Shown piece by piece: positions 33,455 through 41,880 of a stretch of 64,000 nt of DNA (position 1 is its first letter; every line of letters begins with the position of its first letter). Location of the stretch: positions 4,386,545 to 4,450,544 of the forward strand of contig NZ_CP026692.1 in assembly GCF_002949795.1 (NCBI RefSeq). The letters run 5' to 3'. Source of the DNA: Nostoc sp. 'Lobaria pulmonaria (5183) cyanobiont'. GTDB taxonomy: Bacteria; Cyanobacteriota; Cyanobacteriia; Cyanobacteriales; Nostocaceae. Made by a program: the position numbers and the translations under genes. The notes below the pieces were generated by a model. The model made no database searches, was not told the DNA's origin, and saw only the letters and a program-made list of their open reading frames with translations.

Positions 33455-34747
33455 TTATACAAGATTTGAATAAATAATTGGATTGAAGGAACGTTGATGT
33501 ATGCTCCATATTCCATTGGGTTCACCTCTCAATGTTGCTTTATGAGTTTCATTTATATAAATTAGAGCAGTAGTTATTTCGCAGGTTTTTGCCTCTTCTT
33601 TTTCTATATATTTAACAGTAGCTATAATTGTAGTAGTTGCCGGGGCTGTATCGTTGATAGAAATTATTAGAAAACTAATTGGCTTGATATGTCCAAATTC
33701 TTGCCTCACTTGTCCAGCTTTTTTATTGATTGGTATATCTAAATAATCAGTAATTAAAGTTGCCATCTTTCCGTAGTTGCTGTTCGCCCAGTAAAGCATA
33801 AACTTGGCAAAAGTTCTCTCTGGCATATACTTCTCATAGTCATCAGGACAACCCGTAGATGGTACATCTATTCCTATAGTTAGTTGTCTCTTTTTCCAAT
33901 TATTAAGATTTCTCTTAAGGTTTTGTATATCTAAATAATCTTGAAAAGCTTGGATTATAGTTTGCTTTTGTTCAACAGGGGGAGGATTTTTATTTCCTTT
34001 GCTAATCGCTATTGCCCAATCTTTTATCACAAACAGAGCAGCCCAGCATTTTGCTGCAACAATTTTATTAGCATAGCCTAAATCTCTACCATGTAAAATA
34101 CCATTCCTATATGGAATCGTAATTTTTTCACTAATAGTTGTTGTTCTATTTACACTAAATAGCTTGGATAATTCTTGTAACCCACTACTATGTGCTGCTA
34201 TTGAATCCCATGCTGTGAGGTCTGTTCCTTCCGCAAAAAAACCTGTCTGCTCAATGTCATTTACCAAACCATCGATAAGCATTAATAAAATCGGTACACA
34301 TGCATAATATCTTTCTGCAAGATAATCTTCCTTTGCTAATTTTGCAAATTCCTCTCTATTCCGAAACTCCTTTACTCCCAACATTGTCATGAGTAGCCAT
34401 TGAAGAGTTTGTTCGTTATAATAATCTGTAAGTAAATTTTCTGCTTCTTCAAATTTACTCTTATCTACTAATTCAATAGCTTTTTGCATTAAATCTACAT
34501 TTAATGATTCATAGGCTACCCAGCCAAATTTGGAAAAGTATTCATTAAACTTATCAGGGATGTAAAGAATTTTTAATTGTTCTTGAACCTCAGGTAAGTT
34601 ACTAAACGCCTCTGATAAACTTGCATTTTTAATCCCAATAAATTCCAGAAAAGACACAATTTGAAAGACAGACTTCATCCCTGAAAATGTCTCTAGCAAT
34701 TTTTTATAAGAAGGATTATCAATAATCTTTATATTATCTGATGGCAT
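33455..34747 (-). CDS. Unrecognised protein with HEPN-like RNxxxH motif
   Basis: 430 residues, not assignable to a named family by eye. The N-terminal half is all-helical (DKFNEYFSKFGWVAYESLN, EEAENLLTDYYNEQTLQWLL). The middle contains YYACVPILLMLIDGLVNDIE and ITIPYRNGILHGRDLGYANK, where R214-N-x-x-x-H219 fits the active-site motif of HEPN RNases (RNxxxH on a helix). The C-terminal ~100 residues (MPERTFAKFMLYWANSNYGKMATLI and beta strands to the end) have the pattern of an NTF2-like cone. Codon use is AT-rich compared with the neighbours, which is common for transferred genes. It sits between toxin-antitoxin pairs, so an RNase effector role is an attractive but unproven inference. Confidence 0.6.
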   Translation of the reverse strand: MPSDNIKIIDNPSYKKLLETFSGMKSVFQIVSFLEFIGIKNASLSEAFSNLPEVQEQLKILYIPDKFNEYFSKFGWVAYESLNVDLMQKAIELVDKSKFEEAENLLTDYYNEQTLQWLLMTMLGVKEFRNREEFAKLAKEDYLAERYYACVPILLMLIDGLVNDIEQTGFFAEGTDLTAWDSIAAHSSGLQELSKLFSVNRTTTISEKITIPYRNGILHGRDLGYANKIVAAKCWAALFVIKDWAIAISKGNKNPPPVEQKQTIIQAFQDYLDIQNLKRNLNNWKKRQLTIGIDVPSTGCPDDYEKYMPERTFAKFMLYWANSNYGKMATLITDYLDIPINKKAGQVRQEFGHIKPISFLIISINDTAPATTTIIATVKYIEKEEAKTCEITTALIYINETHKATLRGEPNGIWSIHQRSFNPIIYSNLV

Positions 34748-34937
34748 AAGCTATTTCTTGCTTGTTTAGCTACGTCTTTAACACTACTCAGTGATTTAGC
34801 CACATTCATGTACAGGCTAAACTCGTTCTAATGTAACACAGTGTAAAATAGCATTTCGACTATTAAGAGAGATTCTTTAGCTCACGGTAGTACACATAAT
34901 TCAATGCTTGACTTTATCATCCATATATTTTATATCA
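34748..34937. other. AT-rich spacer upstream of the HEPN-like gene
   Basis: No coding frame or structured element seen before the direct repeat begins at 34938. Presumably carries the promoter of the minus-strand gene at 33455-34747. Confidence 0.45.
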
Positions 34938-35019
34938 GACTTTTTCCCCGACTTTTCCAACTGCATCACATAAAACTGCCGACTTAAGCCGACTGACAAA
35001 ACAAAGTGCGATCGCTTAG
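34938..35019. repeat. Direct repeat 1 (82 bp) on one side of a toxin-antitoxin operon
   Basis: Begins GACTTTTTCCCCGACTTTTC, includes CACATAAAACTGCCGACTT and AGCCGACTGACAAA, and ends ATCGCTTAG. It matches 35853-35933 along its whole length with about ten differences. The two copies bracket the PIN toxin-antitoxin pair. Confidence 0.8.
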
Positions 35020-35070
35020 TTTTGTACGGTGTGTTATGCCGCTATCTTACGCACCCTACCAGATTGAAGC

Positions 35071-35484
35071 TTATTCCCTCACATCACAAACTAACCTTTT
35101 AAATAAAGACAGAGAAATAATAGTTGTGTTTAACAAAGTTTGTGCTTCATTAAAATCAGCATCACCCGTAATAAAAAAATCTGCTTCTGCTGCAATAGCA
35201 CAAGCTAAGAACTTTGCATCTTTCCTATCTCTGGGGAAATCAACCTCCACATCCACATCAATTAGTGTTGTTACTGAATCAATTAAATAAATCCATCTTT
35301 GGTATTGTGCCTCAGTTAACTTTAAACGAGGACGCTTTAAAACTTCCTTATACTCTGCAATAATCTCTACCGATACAACCCACTCAAAAGCAGAATTAGC
35401 AATCACAAATAAAATTACTGCCTCTGGATTTTTATCAGCTATAGAAGCAGAAACTACGATATTAGTATCAATAATAACTTTCAT
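35071..35484 (-). CDS. PIN domain toxin (COG1569-type)
   Basis: 137 residues. PIN motifs: MKVIIDTNIVVSA (Asp), VEIIAEYKEVLKRPRLKL (Glu), DRKDAKFLACAIAAEADFFITGDADF (three Asp). This is the 'putative toxin component, PIN family' subgroup, slightly different from the toxin at 31967. It starts 4 bp inside the preceding antitoxin gene (ATGA, 35481-35484). Together they form a coupled operon on the minus strand, lying wholly between two ~80-bp direct repeats. Confidence 0.87.
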   Translation of the reverse strand: MKVIIDTNIVVSASIADKNPEAVILFVIANSAFEWVVSVEIIAEYKEVLKRPRLKLTEAQYQRWIYLIDSVTTLIDVDVEVDFPRDRKDAKFLACAIAAEADFFITGDADFNEAQTLLNTTIISLSLFKRLVCDVRE

Positions 35485-35720
35485 TCTCCCTGTCTATAAG
35501 CTTCAATTTCTGCTGCTATTTCTTCATCAGTCAAGGGATTATCTGCGTGTATCCCTTGTATTTCTTTGAATAATTTTTTTAATTCTTCTGCTAAAGTAAC
35601 CCTTTGATTCTCGTCTGTCAAAATAATCACCTCGACTCTCTGTCCTGCTTTAAATGGTAAATCAGATAATACTAACTGCTTTGGATCTTCAATAGTAATA
35701 TATGTTTTATAAGCGTTCAT
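35481..35720 (-). CDS. Antitoxin partner of the PIN toxin at 35071
   Basis: 79 residues. The N-terminus MNAYKTYITIEDPKQLVLSDLPFKAGQRVEVII has the pattern of AbrB/MazE-like or DUF-type antitoxins (a short beta DNA-binding barrel). The C-terminus (NPLTDEEIAAEIEAYRQGE) is an acidic helix suited to neutralise the PIN site. It overlaps the toxin by 4 bp. Assigned by context and size. Confidence 0.75.
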   Translation of the reverse strand: MNAYKTYITIEDPKQLVLSDLPFKAGQRVEVIILTDENQRVTLAEELKKLFKEIQGIHADNPLTDEEIAAEIEAYRQGE

Positions 35721-35852
35721 GATTTATCCTGTAACTCAACTTTTATCTACCCTTGTTCTAACAATTTCGCTATATTCTCTGCAATTCTCTCTTCTAACTT
35801 TGTAAAGTCGTCTTGGAAGGGCGAGGTTTGAAACCCAAATTTTCTATAACCA

Positions 35853-35933
35853 ACTTTTTCCCCGACTTTTGCAACCCTATCACATAAAACTGCCGACTTC
35901 AGCCGACTGACAAACGATAGTGCCATCGCTTAG
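35853..35933. repeat. Direct repeat 2 (81 bp) on the other side of the toxin-antitoxin operon
   Basis: ACTTTTTCCCCGACTTTTGC onward, including CACATAAAACTGCCGACTT and AGCCGACTGACAAA, and ending ATCGCTTAG. Same orientation as copy 1. It ends 38 bp before the ferritin-like gene. Confidence 0.8.
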
Positions 35934-35971
35934 GCTATTGGGCATAGAGATAAAAATTTAAGTATAAAAAT

Positions 35972-36907
35972 ATGCTTAACAACCTCAGCCCAATCACAGA
36001 AGACTTAGCAGGAAAAAGCTATCCTAGTCCTCATTACTTGCAAACACAGCGCCGCATTCGTTCACTTATAGACAAATATATTGCAGTCGAAAAACTACAT
36101 GGCCGTCTGCAAGATTTACCGATACAGTTTGCCAATCCCCAACCGCGTCCCTGGAAACCCATTGATTGGCAAACAATTAACCGCAATCAAATTATCGGCT
36201 TAGACGCAGAGGTATTTTTATCTATATTGATCGGTGCGATGGATACAGAAGCTCCCATTCGCAGCTATACCCAAACTAGTCGGCAGTATTTGGAAAAATT
36301 GCATCCTCAAATGGCTCGGTTTGTTGGTGGAACAGTCGGTAAAGATGGCGAACTGCTGGAACTTGGTTTATGGGAAAAGGAAGAACGTCAGCACACACCT
36401 GCATTAATCAAAATCTACACCCAATTAACAGGCGAGAAAATCACCCCAAAACTTCGTACTGTTAGAAGCTATCTCCCCACAGATGACGCCAAAGAAGACT
36501 TATATCGCCACGGCTTACACCGCATTGCCACAGAATACGGTGCTACCTGTCTTTATATTTGGTTGATGGCTCACACTACTGGCGCACTCCAGGATGTTCT
36601 AGAAGAACTAGCACAGGATGAAATCAATCATACGACCAAATTCTGGGGATTTGGAGTCTGGGCTTTCCCTGATACTGGGTTGATGCGAATTGGACGCACG
36701 CTAATCAAAACGCGATCGCCAAACTATCAGCGTAACAACCTCATGCGTACTCTCCGCCGGATGATGGCCACCCTCAACTGGAATGCTTGGTCATTAACCA
36801 ACAAAATAACTCTCCTCTTCACCTTTACTTACACAATGCATCGCTTGTGGAGTTGGAACAATAGCCTCACACCAGACTATCTGCAAAATTTATTTGAAAC
36901 TAATTAG
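35972..36907 (+). CDS. Ferritin-like / acyl-ACP desaturase-like di-iron protein
   Basis: 311 residues, mostly helical. Two ExxH-type motifs are visible: WEKEERQHTPALIK (E-E-R-Q-H) and LEELAQDEINHTTKF (D-E-I-N-H). Extra carboxylates occur in AMDTEAPIRSYT and HRIATEYGAT. Together they give the four-helix di-iron arrangement of ferritin-like and plant-type acyl-ACP desaturase proteins. A C-terminal hydrophobic stretch (ITLLFTFTYTMHRLW) may contact membrane. It lies 23 bp upstream of uppS on the same strand, so co-transcription with polyprenyl synthesis is likely. The substrate is unknown. Confidence 0.72.
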   Translation: MLNNLSPITEDLAGKSYPSPHYLQTQRRIRSLIDKYIAVEKLHGRLQDLPIQFANPQPRPWKPIDWQTINRNQIIGLDAEVFLSILIGAMDTEAPIRSYTQTSRQYLEKLHPQMARFVGGTVGKDGELLELGLWEKEERQHTPALIKIYTQLTGEKITPKLRTVRSYLPTDDAKEDLYRHGLHRIATEYGATCLYIWLMAHTTGALQDVLEELAQDEINHTTKFWGFGVWAFPDTGLMRIGRTLIKTRSPNYQRNNLMRTLRRMMATLNWNAWSLTNKITLLFTFTYTMHRLWSWNNSLTPDYLQNLFETN

Positions 36908-36911
36908 TCAA

Positions 36912-36946
36912 AACAAAGGACAAATGACAAATGACAAATGACAAAT
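36912..36946. repeat. STRR heptamer run overlapping the uppS start codon
   Basis: AACAAAGGACAAATGACAAA continues as ATGACAA repeats. ATG occurs at 36924, 36931 and 36938, each 7 bp apart and therefore in three different frames; only 36931 is in frame with uppS. Confidence 0.85.
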
Positions 36947-37689
36947 CAAAATTACCCACCGATTTAAACCCCCAAAAAATCCCCCAACATATCGCCGTCA
37001 TCATGGATGGTAACGGACGATGGGCAACCAGTCGAGGATTACCGCGCATCGCTGGACATCGCCAAGGAGCAAGAACACTCAAAGAACTATTGCGTTGCTG
37101 CAAAGATTGGGGAATTAAAGCGTTGACAGCCTACGCTTTCTCAACAGAAAATTGGCAGCGTCCCGTTGAAGAAGTGGATTTTCTGATGCATTTGTTTGAG
37201 CGATTACTACGCCGCGAGTTGGCTCAGATGCATCAAGAAGGAGTACGCATCTCCTTTATTGGAGATTTATCAGCTTTACCCAAGTCTCTACAGACAGAAA
37301 TGGAACGTTCAATGATAGAGACGTTGAACAATCAAGCAATCCACTTTACTGTTGCAGTCAATTACGGTAGCCGCAACGAAATTACCAGAGTTTGCCGTCA
37401 AGTAGCTCAACTCGTGGAACAAGGAGAACTCAGCGCCCAAGAAGTGAATGAAAGTTTTATAGAACAACACCTCTACACAGCAAATACTCCAGAACCCGAT
37501 TTGCTGATTCGTACTAGCGGTGAGATGCGATTGAGTAATTTCCTCTTGTGGCAAATGGCGTATACAGAGATGTATTTTACCGATATTCTTTGGCCAGATT
37601 TTAATCGAGAAGCATTTCATCAAGCTTTGTTGAGTTACCAAAATCGCGATCGCCGTTTTGGTCAAGTCAAAGCTTCATTATCAGCTTAG
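36931..37689 (+). CDS. uppS: Isoprenyl transferase (undecaprenyl diphosphate synthase)
   Basis: 252 residues. Cis-prenyltransferase that extends farnesyl diphosphate with isopentenyl diphosphate to make the lipid carrier for peptidoglycan and polysaccharide synthesis. Diagnostic motifs are [12 protein letters not shown] (catalytic Asp), [38 protein letters not shown] and AYTEMYF. The start ATG lies in a 7-bp repeat (36912-36946), so the first residues MTNDK are repeat-derived. No other in-frame start precedes the catalytic core. An upstream Shine-Dalgarno is absent, apart from the AAGGA at 36915-36919. It follows the ferritin-like gene closely, suggesting an operon. Confidence 0.95.
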   Translation: MTNDKSKLPTDLNPQKIPQHIAVIMDGNGRWATSRGLPRIAGHRQGARTLKELLRCCKDWGIKALTAYAFSTENWQRPVEEVDFLMHLFERLLRRELAQMHQEGVRISFIGDLSALPKSLQTEMERSMIETLNNQAIHFTVAVNYGSRNEITRVCRQVAQLVEQGELSAQEVNESFIEQHLYTANTPEPDLLIRTSGEMRLSNFLLWQMAYTEMYFTDILWPDFNREAFHQALLSYQNRDRRFGQVKASLSA

Positions 37690-37717
37690 TGTACCAAACA
37701 CCAAACATCGCGTGAAG

Positions 37718-37760
37718 AAGGCAGGAGGCAGAGGGCAATATTCCTTCTGCCTTCTGCCTT
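37718..37760. terminator. Inverted repeat after uppS
   Basis: AAGGCAGGAGGCAGAGGG pairs with CCTTCTGCCTTCTGCCTT around a short AT loop. The same GCAGGAGGCAG repeat occurs near 12460 in the other orientation. Likely a dispersed palindrome acting as terminator. Confidence 0.5.
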
Positions 37761-37943
37761 TCTTGATAAAGTAAAAGCACCCACACTACCAGGATGGTAT
37801 ATGAGCGCTCACAAATAAAACATTATCGAGGATAATCTATCTGCTATGACAGACCGAAGTAACTATAAGAATAGCAGGCACTGGGTAAATAAACTGCAAG
37901 GGTAGTTACAAATGTTTTGTTAAAAATATTACTTACCGTCAAC

Positions 37944-38459
37944 ATGATGCTTGATTTAGGTAAAATCCAATCGATTGCGAAATCCTATTCTCCTCAAGAA
38001 CTCTTCGCTGCTTTGGTTTGGCAGCGTCGGTTCAATGAGTTTGATGGCGAAGAAGTGATTACTGACCTTTCCAACCACAGAAATTTATGGTCAAGCTTTC
38101 TGTTCACCAAACCAATCTTTGCACCAGATGAAAACGGTTTAAGCTTTGGTGGTATGGTCGATACCCTACTTGCAATGGCAAACTATCGTCCCATGCCTGA
38201 AACCAGCATCATCCATTTCATTGCCTATCCTGCCGATACACTATACATCCTTGCAGAGAACCAAGACACAAAAGTGTCAGAGCTTTTAGATTTGGGCAAA
38301 AAATGGCGAGCTGATTCAGTAGAGGTAAGTGATGGCACAAATGAAGATTATGGTTTGCGCCTGAAGCGCCGACTGAGAACTAGATTGGAAGGAGCGCTAT
38401 GGGGTGAAGATGTTCAGCAGGATTGTGATGCGGTGGTTGTTGCCTATTGGTGGGATTGA
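37944..38459 (+). CDS. Hypothetical protein, about 171 residues
   Basis: Starts MMLDLGKIQSIAKSYSPQEL. Visible segments are ELFAALVWQRRFNEFDGEE, RPMPETSIIHFIAYPADTLYILA and a basic helix LRLKRRLRTRLEGALWG, ending DAVVVAYWWD. It looks like a soluble alpha/beta protein; I do not recognise the family. I chose ATG 37944 rather than the upstream TTG. It stands between uppS and the porin with a hairpin (38589-38621) downstream, so it is probably monocistronic. Confidence 0.7.
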   Translation: MMLDLGKIQSIAKSYSPQELFAALVWQRRFNEFDGEEVITDLSNHRNLWSSFLFTKPIFAPDENGLSFGGMVDTLLAMANYRPMPETSIIHFIAYPADTLYILAENQDTKVSELLDLGKKWRADSVEVSDGTNEDYGLRLKRRLRTRLEGALWGEDVQQDCDAVVVAYWWD

Positions 38460-38588
38460 ATTCTTGAAGTATCTCAATTAGAGAAATCGTGGACTACAAT
38501 ATGCTGTTTTCTTCCCGATCTTACCTTACACCCAAATTGAGCAGCGATCGCAGTCTCTTAATTTTTTTTGAGTAAATTATTCTTTGTT

Positions 38589-38621
38589 AGGTATTGAGCC
38601 GAGGATTTCAGCTCAATACCT
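38589..38621. terminator. Hairpin terminator, 11-bp stem
   Basis: AGGTATTGAGC, 11-nt loop, GCTCAATACCT followed by TTATTC. Located 130 bp after the hypothetical gene ending at 38459. Confidence 0.6.
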
Positions 38622-38714
38622 TTATTCATTATCACAAAATCAGACTTATGTGAATTATTATTTTGTCAATATAGCAATTCTATTTTATATTTGAACAGAG
38701 AAAATTTGGAAGGC

Positions 38715-38876
38715 TTATGAATCAAGCATTTTACGTAATGCATTGTTCAAAAACAATTCAGGATGGCTATCGTAATCATAAAAACTATCAATATGATGTC
38801 TTGTTAATTCTTTCCCAAAATAGTATTTACTATAATTTAATACTTGCGATATAAGCTGATGTTTTGGTAAGTTAAT
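38715..38876 (-). pseudogene. C-terminal remnant of an unidentified gene
   Basis: The minus strand is open for 53 codons with protein-like composition: NLPKHQLISQVLNYSKYYFG then KELTRHHIDSFYDYDSHPEL and FLNNALRKMLDS, ending TAA. There is no start codon; a TGA (38877-38879) precedes it. The text is much more protein-like than the overlapping plus-strand frame. It may be the end of a deleted gene. Family unknown. Confidence 0.35.
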
Positions 38877-39009
38877 TCAGAAAAAATCCTGATATCCAAA
38901 ATTTAAAGTTAACAAGACTCTCTTGCTAAATCTACTTTAAATTTACTTATCAATCCATTTTAAAATCGCAATGAATTTTTTCACTATTTTATAGGTGTTG
39001 GGAGTGATC

Positions 39010-40929
39010 ATGGCAAAATATCTACTAGCTTCTGCTAGTGGGATGGGATTTTTATGTTTAATTGTCGGGTTATCACCTGTGCAAGCCCTTCCTAGTTTAA
39101 AAATTGCAGATAAAAACGTAGCTGTTAATCAAGATGACGGCGGCTATGAAAAGAATTATTCTCTTCAAAGCGATTTAACAAATAATATCTCTAGTAAATT
39201 GCTGATAGCTAATGAAACTCAAAAAAACTTATCCTCAGTCAATGAACAGCAAAAAATTCCAGATATAGGAGTAGATTCTGCTGTTAACTTGTGGCAGCCA
39301 ATCATACCACAACCTGCAAGTTCATCTTCAACCTCATACAAACTTGCACAAGTAACATCCGTATCGCAATTGTCTGATGTACAGCCGACTGATTGGGCTT
39401 TTCAGGCACTCCAATCTTTAGTCGAGCGCTATGGTTGTATCGCAGGTTATCCCAATCAAACCTATCGCGGTAATCGGGCGATGACTCGCTATGAATTTGC
39501 TGCTGGCTTAAATGCTTGTTTAGACCGAATCAATGAACTGATTGCGACTGCAACTGGTGATTTGGTCAATAAAGGAGATTTAGCCACGTTGCAGAAGCTA
39601 CAAGAACAATTTGCGGCGGAATTGGCAACATTGCGGGGTCGAGTAGATGCTGTAGAAGCTCGCACAGCAGAACTAGAAGCAAATCGGTTTTCTACTACGA
39701 CCAAACTCAATGGTGAGGCAATTATTGCTGGTGTTGGTGCTAGCGGCGGCGCTCCTAATAACAGCGACTCGAACATCATCCTAGTCAATAGAGTGCGGTT
39801 AAATCTCACCACTAGCTTTACTGGTAAAGATTCATTAATTACTGGATTGCAAGCCTATAACTTTTTGGGTGGAGCCGATGGACAGGGTAGCCTGCAACAA
39901 AGTTTAGGATTAGCTTCACCGCTTTTAAGTGCAAGTAGCGCTCGTACCAGTTTTGAGCCGCAATTTCCGGGGTTAAATGTCAATACTTTGTCGAGTGTTG
40001 GCGCAAACAGTGTTCAGCTTTACAAATTGCTGTATATCTTTCCCGTCGCTAATAAATTAACCTTGTTTGCGGGAACTGCGGCAGAGACATCAGATGCTTT
40101 CCCAGCAATTACGCCTTTTTATGGTGAAGGACAAGAGTCAATTTCTCGTTTTGGCAACTTGAATCCTGTGCTAAGGGTTTCTGGTGGGACTTCGGGTACT
40201 GGTTTAGCATCGGCGGCGGGATTTATTTTTAACATTTCGCCAAATTTGGATTTAAGAGCTTTATACGGCAGTGTAAATGCCAATTTACCCGAAAAATCTG
40301 CTAATGAAGCAGTACCAGGAGTTTCTACTACACCTTTGGGAGCAGGTTTATTTAGTGGTAGTAGTATTATTGCCACACAGTTAACCTTCAAGCCAAGTGC
40401 TGCTCTGGATATTGGTTTAAACTATGCCCACAGTTATCACGAAATCAATATTTTGGCTACAGGATTAGTTAGTAGTGATATCGGTGCTTTATCAGGGGTT
40501 GCAGTTGGAACACCGCTTACACTAAACTCTGTTGGCGGTACAGTAACATGGCGATTGTCTCCCAAAATAGCATTATCTGGCTACGGTGCAGCAATATTTG
40601 TTGATGCTTCTTCCAATAGCGTGGATGCTTCCACTACCTTTACAAGTTGGATGGCGGGAATTCACTTCAGAGATTTATTCAAGTCAGGAAACACTGCCGG
40701 AATTCTTTTTGGTCAGCCGCTTTACCGTAGTGATAGTGGTGGTTCTGCTCAACTTACACCCACAGGTGACAATCGGGCGACTCCTTACCATTTAGAAGCC
40801 TATTACCGCCTTCAAGTTAGCGATAATATCAGCATTACCCCTGGTGCATTTGTTCTCTTTAACCCAGAAGGTAACAGCAACAATGAGACTACGACTGTAG
40901 GTGTACTTCGGACTACTTTTACATTTTAA
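39010..40929 (+). CDS. SLH-domain OprB-type outer membrane porin (iron uptake porin family)
   Basis: About 639 residues. Signal peptide MAKYLLASASGMGFLCLIVG with cleavage near VQA. After a disordered region comes an SLH domain (SQLSDVQPTDWAFQALQSLV, YGCIAGYPNQTYRGNRAMTR, YEFAAGLNACLDRINEL), a coiled coil (LATLQKLQEQFAAELATLRG), and a long beta barrel ending in the aromatic Phe (TFTF) required for outer membrane assembly. This is the abundant cyanobacterial porin type that binds peptidoglycan-linked polysaccharide through SLH. ATG 39010 with GGAG five bases upstream is preferred over GTG 38995. Members have been linked to uptake of iron and small inorganic ions. Confidence 0.92.
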   Translation: MAKYLLASASGMGFLCLIVGLSPVQALPSLKIADKNVAVNQDDGGYEKNYSLQSDLTNNISSKLLIANETQKNLSSVNEQQKIPDIGVDSAVNLWQPIIPQPASSSSTSYKLAQVTSVSQLSDVQPTDWAFQALQSLVERYGCIAGYPNQTYRGNRAMTRYEFAAGLNACLDRINELIATATGDLVNKGDLATLQKLQEQFAAELATLRGRVDAVEARTAELEANRFSTTTKLNGEAIIAGVGASGGAPNNSDSNIILVNRVRLNLTTSFTGKDSLITGLQAYNFLGGADGQGSLQQSLGLASPLLSASSARTSFEPQFPGLNVNTLSSVGANSVQLYKLLYIFPVANKLTLFAGTAAETSDAFPAITPFYGEGQESISRFGNLNPVLRVSGGTSGTGLASAAGFIFNISPNLDLRALYGSVNANLPEKSANEAVPGVSTTPLGAGLFSGSSIIATQLTFKPSAALDIGLNYAHSYHEINILATGLVSSDIGALSGVAVGTPLTLNSVGGTVTWRLSPKIALSGYGAAIFVDASSNSVDASTTFTSWMAGIHFRDLFKSGNTAGILFGQPLYRSDSGGSAQLTPTGDNRATPYHLEAYYRLQVSDNISITPGAFVLFNPEGNSNNETTTVGVLRTTFTF

Positions 40930-41346
40930 GAGATTGGGAGTAGGCAGTCAAAATCCCCCAAAAAATTGGGGGATTTAGGGATTGGATGACAAAGTTCACA
41001 GTAGACCTCTTGCATAAATCAACAATAAAGAACCCTACACCGCATTTGAGTAAAGCAAACGCTTCTCTCCCCGATGCTTTGGCTATCCATTAGTCACATC
41101 TTTAAAAGGAGTGTCGAGGATAAAATAATGACTAATAAATACGTATAAATTCGGTGGATGTTTATCGAATAATATTGTTTGGTTTTTGACAAAAATAAAA
41201 TATAGTCGCATTGCCCAAAATCTGTTGTGCAAAACTAGTGTGATGTCTACGTTGGTGACTGAGCTTACCGAATTGCCGAAGTGCGGGCTACATTAAAAAT
41301 AAACTGTGTAGGTGTAGCTCATCGTAGATATCGCCCTACAGATAAC
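40930..41346. other. Intergenic region with a half MITE end
   Basis: No coding frame seen. TAGACCTCTTGCATAAATCA at 41002-41021 matches the outer end of the MITE-like element at 2484-2629; the rest of the element is absent. Several GTAGGGT-like repeats follow near 41300. Confidence 0.5.
41002..41021. repeat. Solo terminal repeat of the MITE-like element
   Basis: Matches TAGACTTCTTGCATGAATCA at 2484 with three differences. It has no partner end nearby, so it is a relic. Confidence 0.55.
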
Positions 41347-41511
41347 CTAATTATTTCTTTTATTTGATTTAGCAGTTTGATTTGAAAGGTGGTGCTTTTC
41401 TATAACCCGTTCAATCTGGCAAGTCACCGCATCTATTCTATTTTTAACCTTATCAAAATCAATATTCACCCAAATATAGGCTTTGTCAGGTCTTTGCTGC
41501 TTTAGTTTCAT
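41347..41511 (-). CDS. Possible small protein, 54 residues
   Basis: ATG at 41511 reads MKLKQQRPDKAYIWVNIDFD, then KVKNRIDAVTCQIERVIEKH and ends NKRNN. It is amphipathic, Lys-rich and helix-forming, with good codon character. No Shine-Dalgarno is clear. It could be a small DNA- or protein-binding factor or a fragment. Family not recognised. It lies alone in a 950-bp region between the porin and thioredoxin genes. Confidence 0.45.
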   Translation of the reverse strand: MKLKQQRPDKAYIWVNIDFDKVKNRIDAVTCQIERVIEKHHLSNQTAKSNKRNN

Positions 41512-41880
41512 ATATGGTTTTACTTGTCAATATATTTTGTTATATCTATACAATATAGTTTTCTCAATTTATAAACTACTTTCTCTAGACATATAAGTAA
41601 ATATGCTTAACATTTACTTAAGGTTTTATCGCAATCCGATTTTATTATTAAACTTATTTGTGTGGTACTCAAAGTACAGCGCAAGCGCCAGAAGCAGGGA
41701 GTAGGGAATCAGCCTTAGTTATACAGAGTTTTTTCACGCAATCAAATAGGAGTCTTATAGCTCCTAGAAGTTCAACCAAACAGTGATTTGATTAATATAG
41801 GCGCACATTATTATCTATCTATTGAAAGAGACGCGATATTTCGCGCCTCTAAGAACTAAAATCAAAATTCTAAGGTTAGC
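41512..41880. other. Intergenic region downstream of thioredoxin
   Basis: AT-rich, with a GAAGCAGGGAGTAGGGA repeat fragment near 41692. A short palindrome GAGACGCG...CGCGCCTC (41827-41851) may end trxA transcription. No gene seen. Confidence 0.4.

Larger units (their letters stand above)
38460..39009. other. Intergenic region: terminator and a gene remnant
   Basis: Contains the hairpin at 38589 and an antisense coding remnant at 38715-38876 (listed separately). It otherwise probably holds the porin promoter. AT-rich. Confidence 0.45.
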
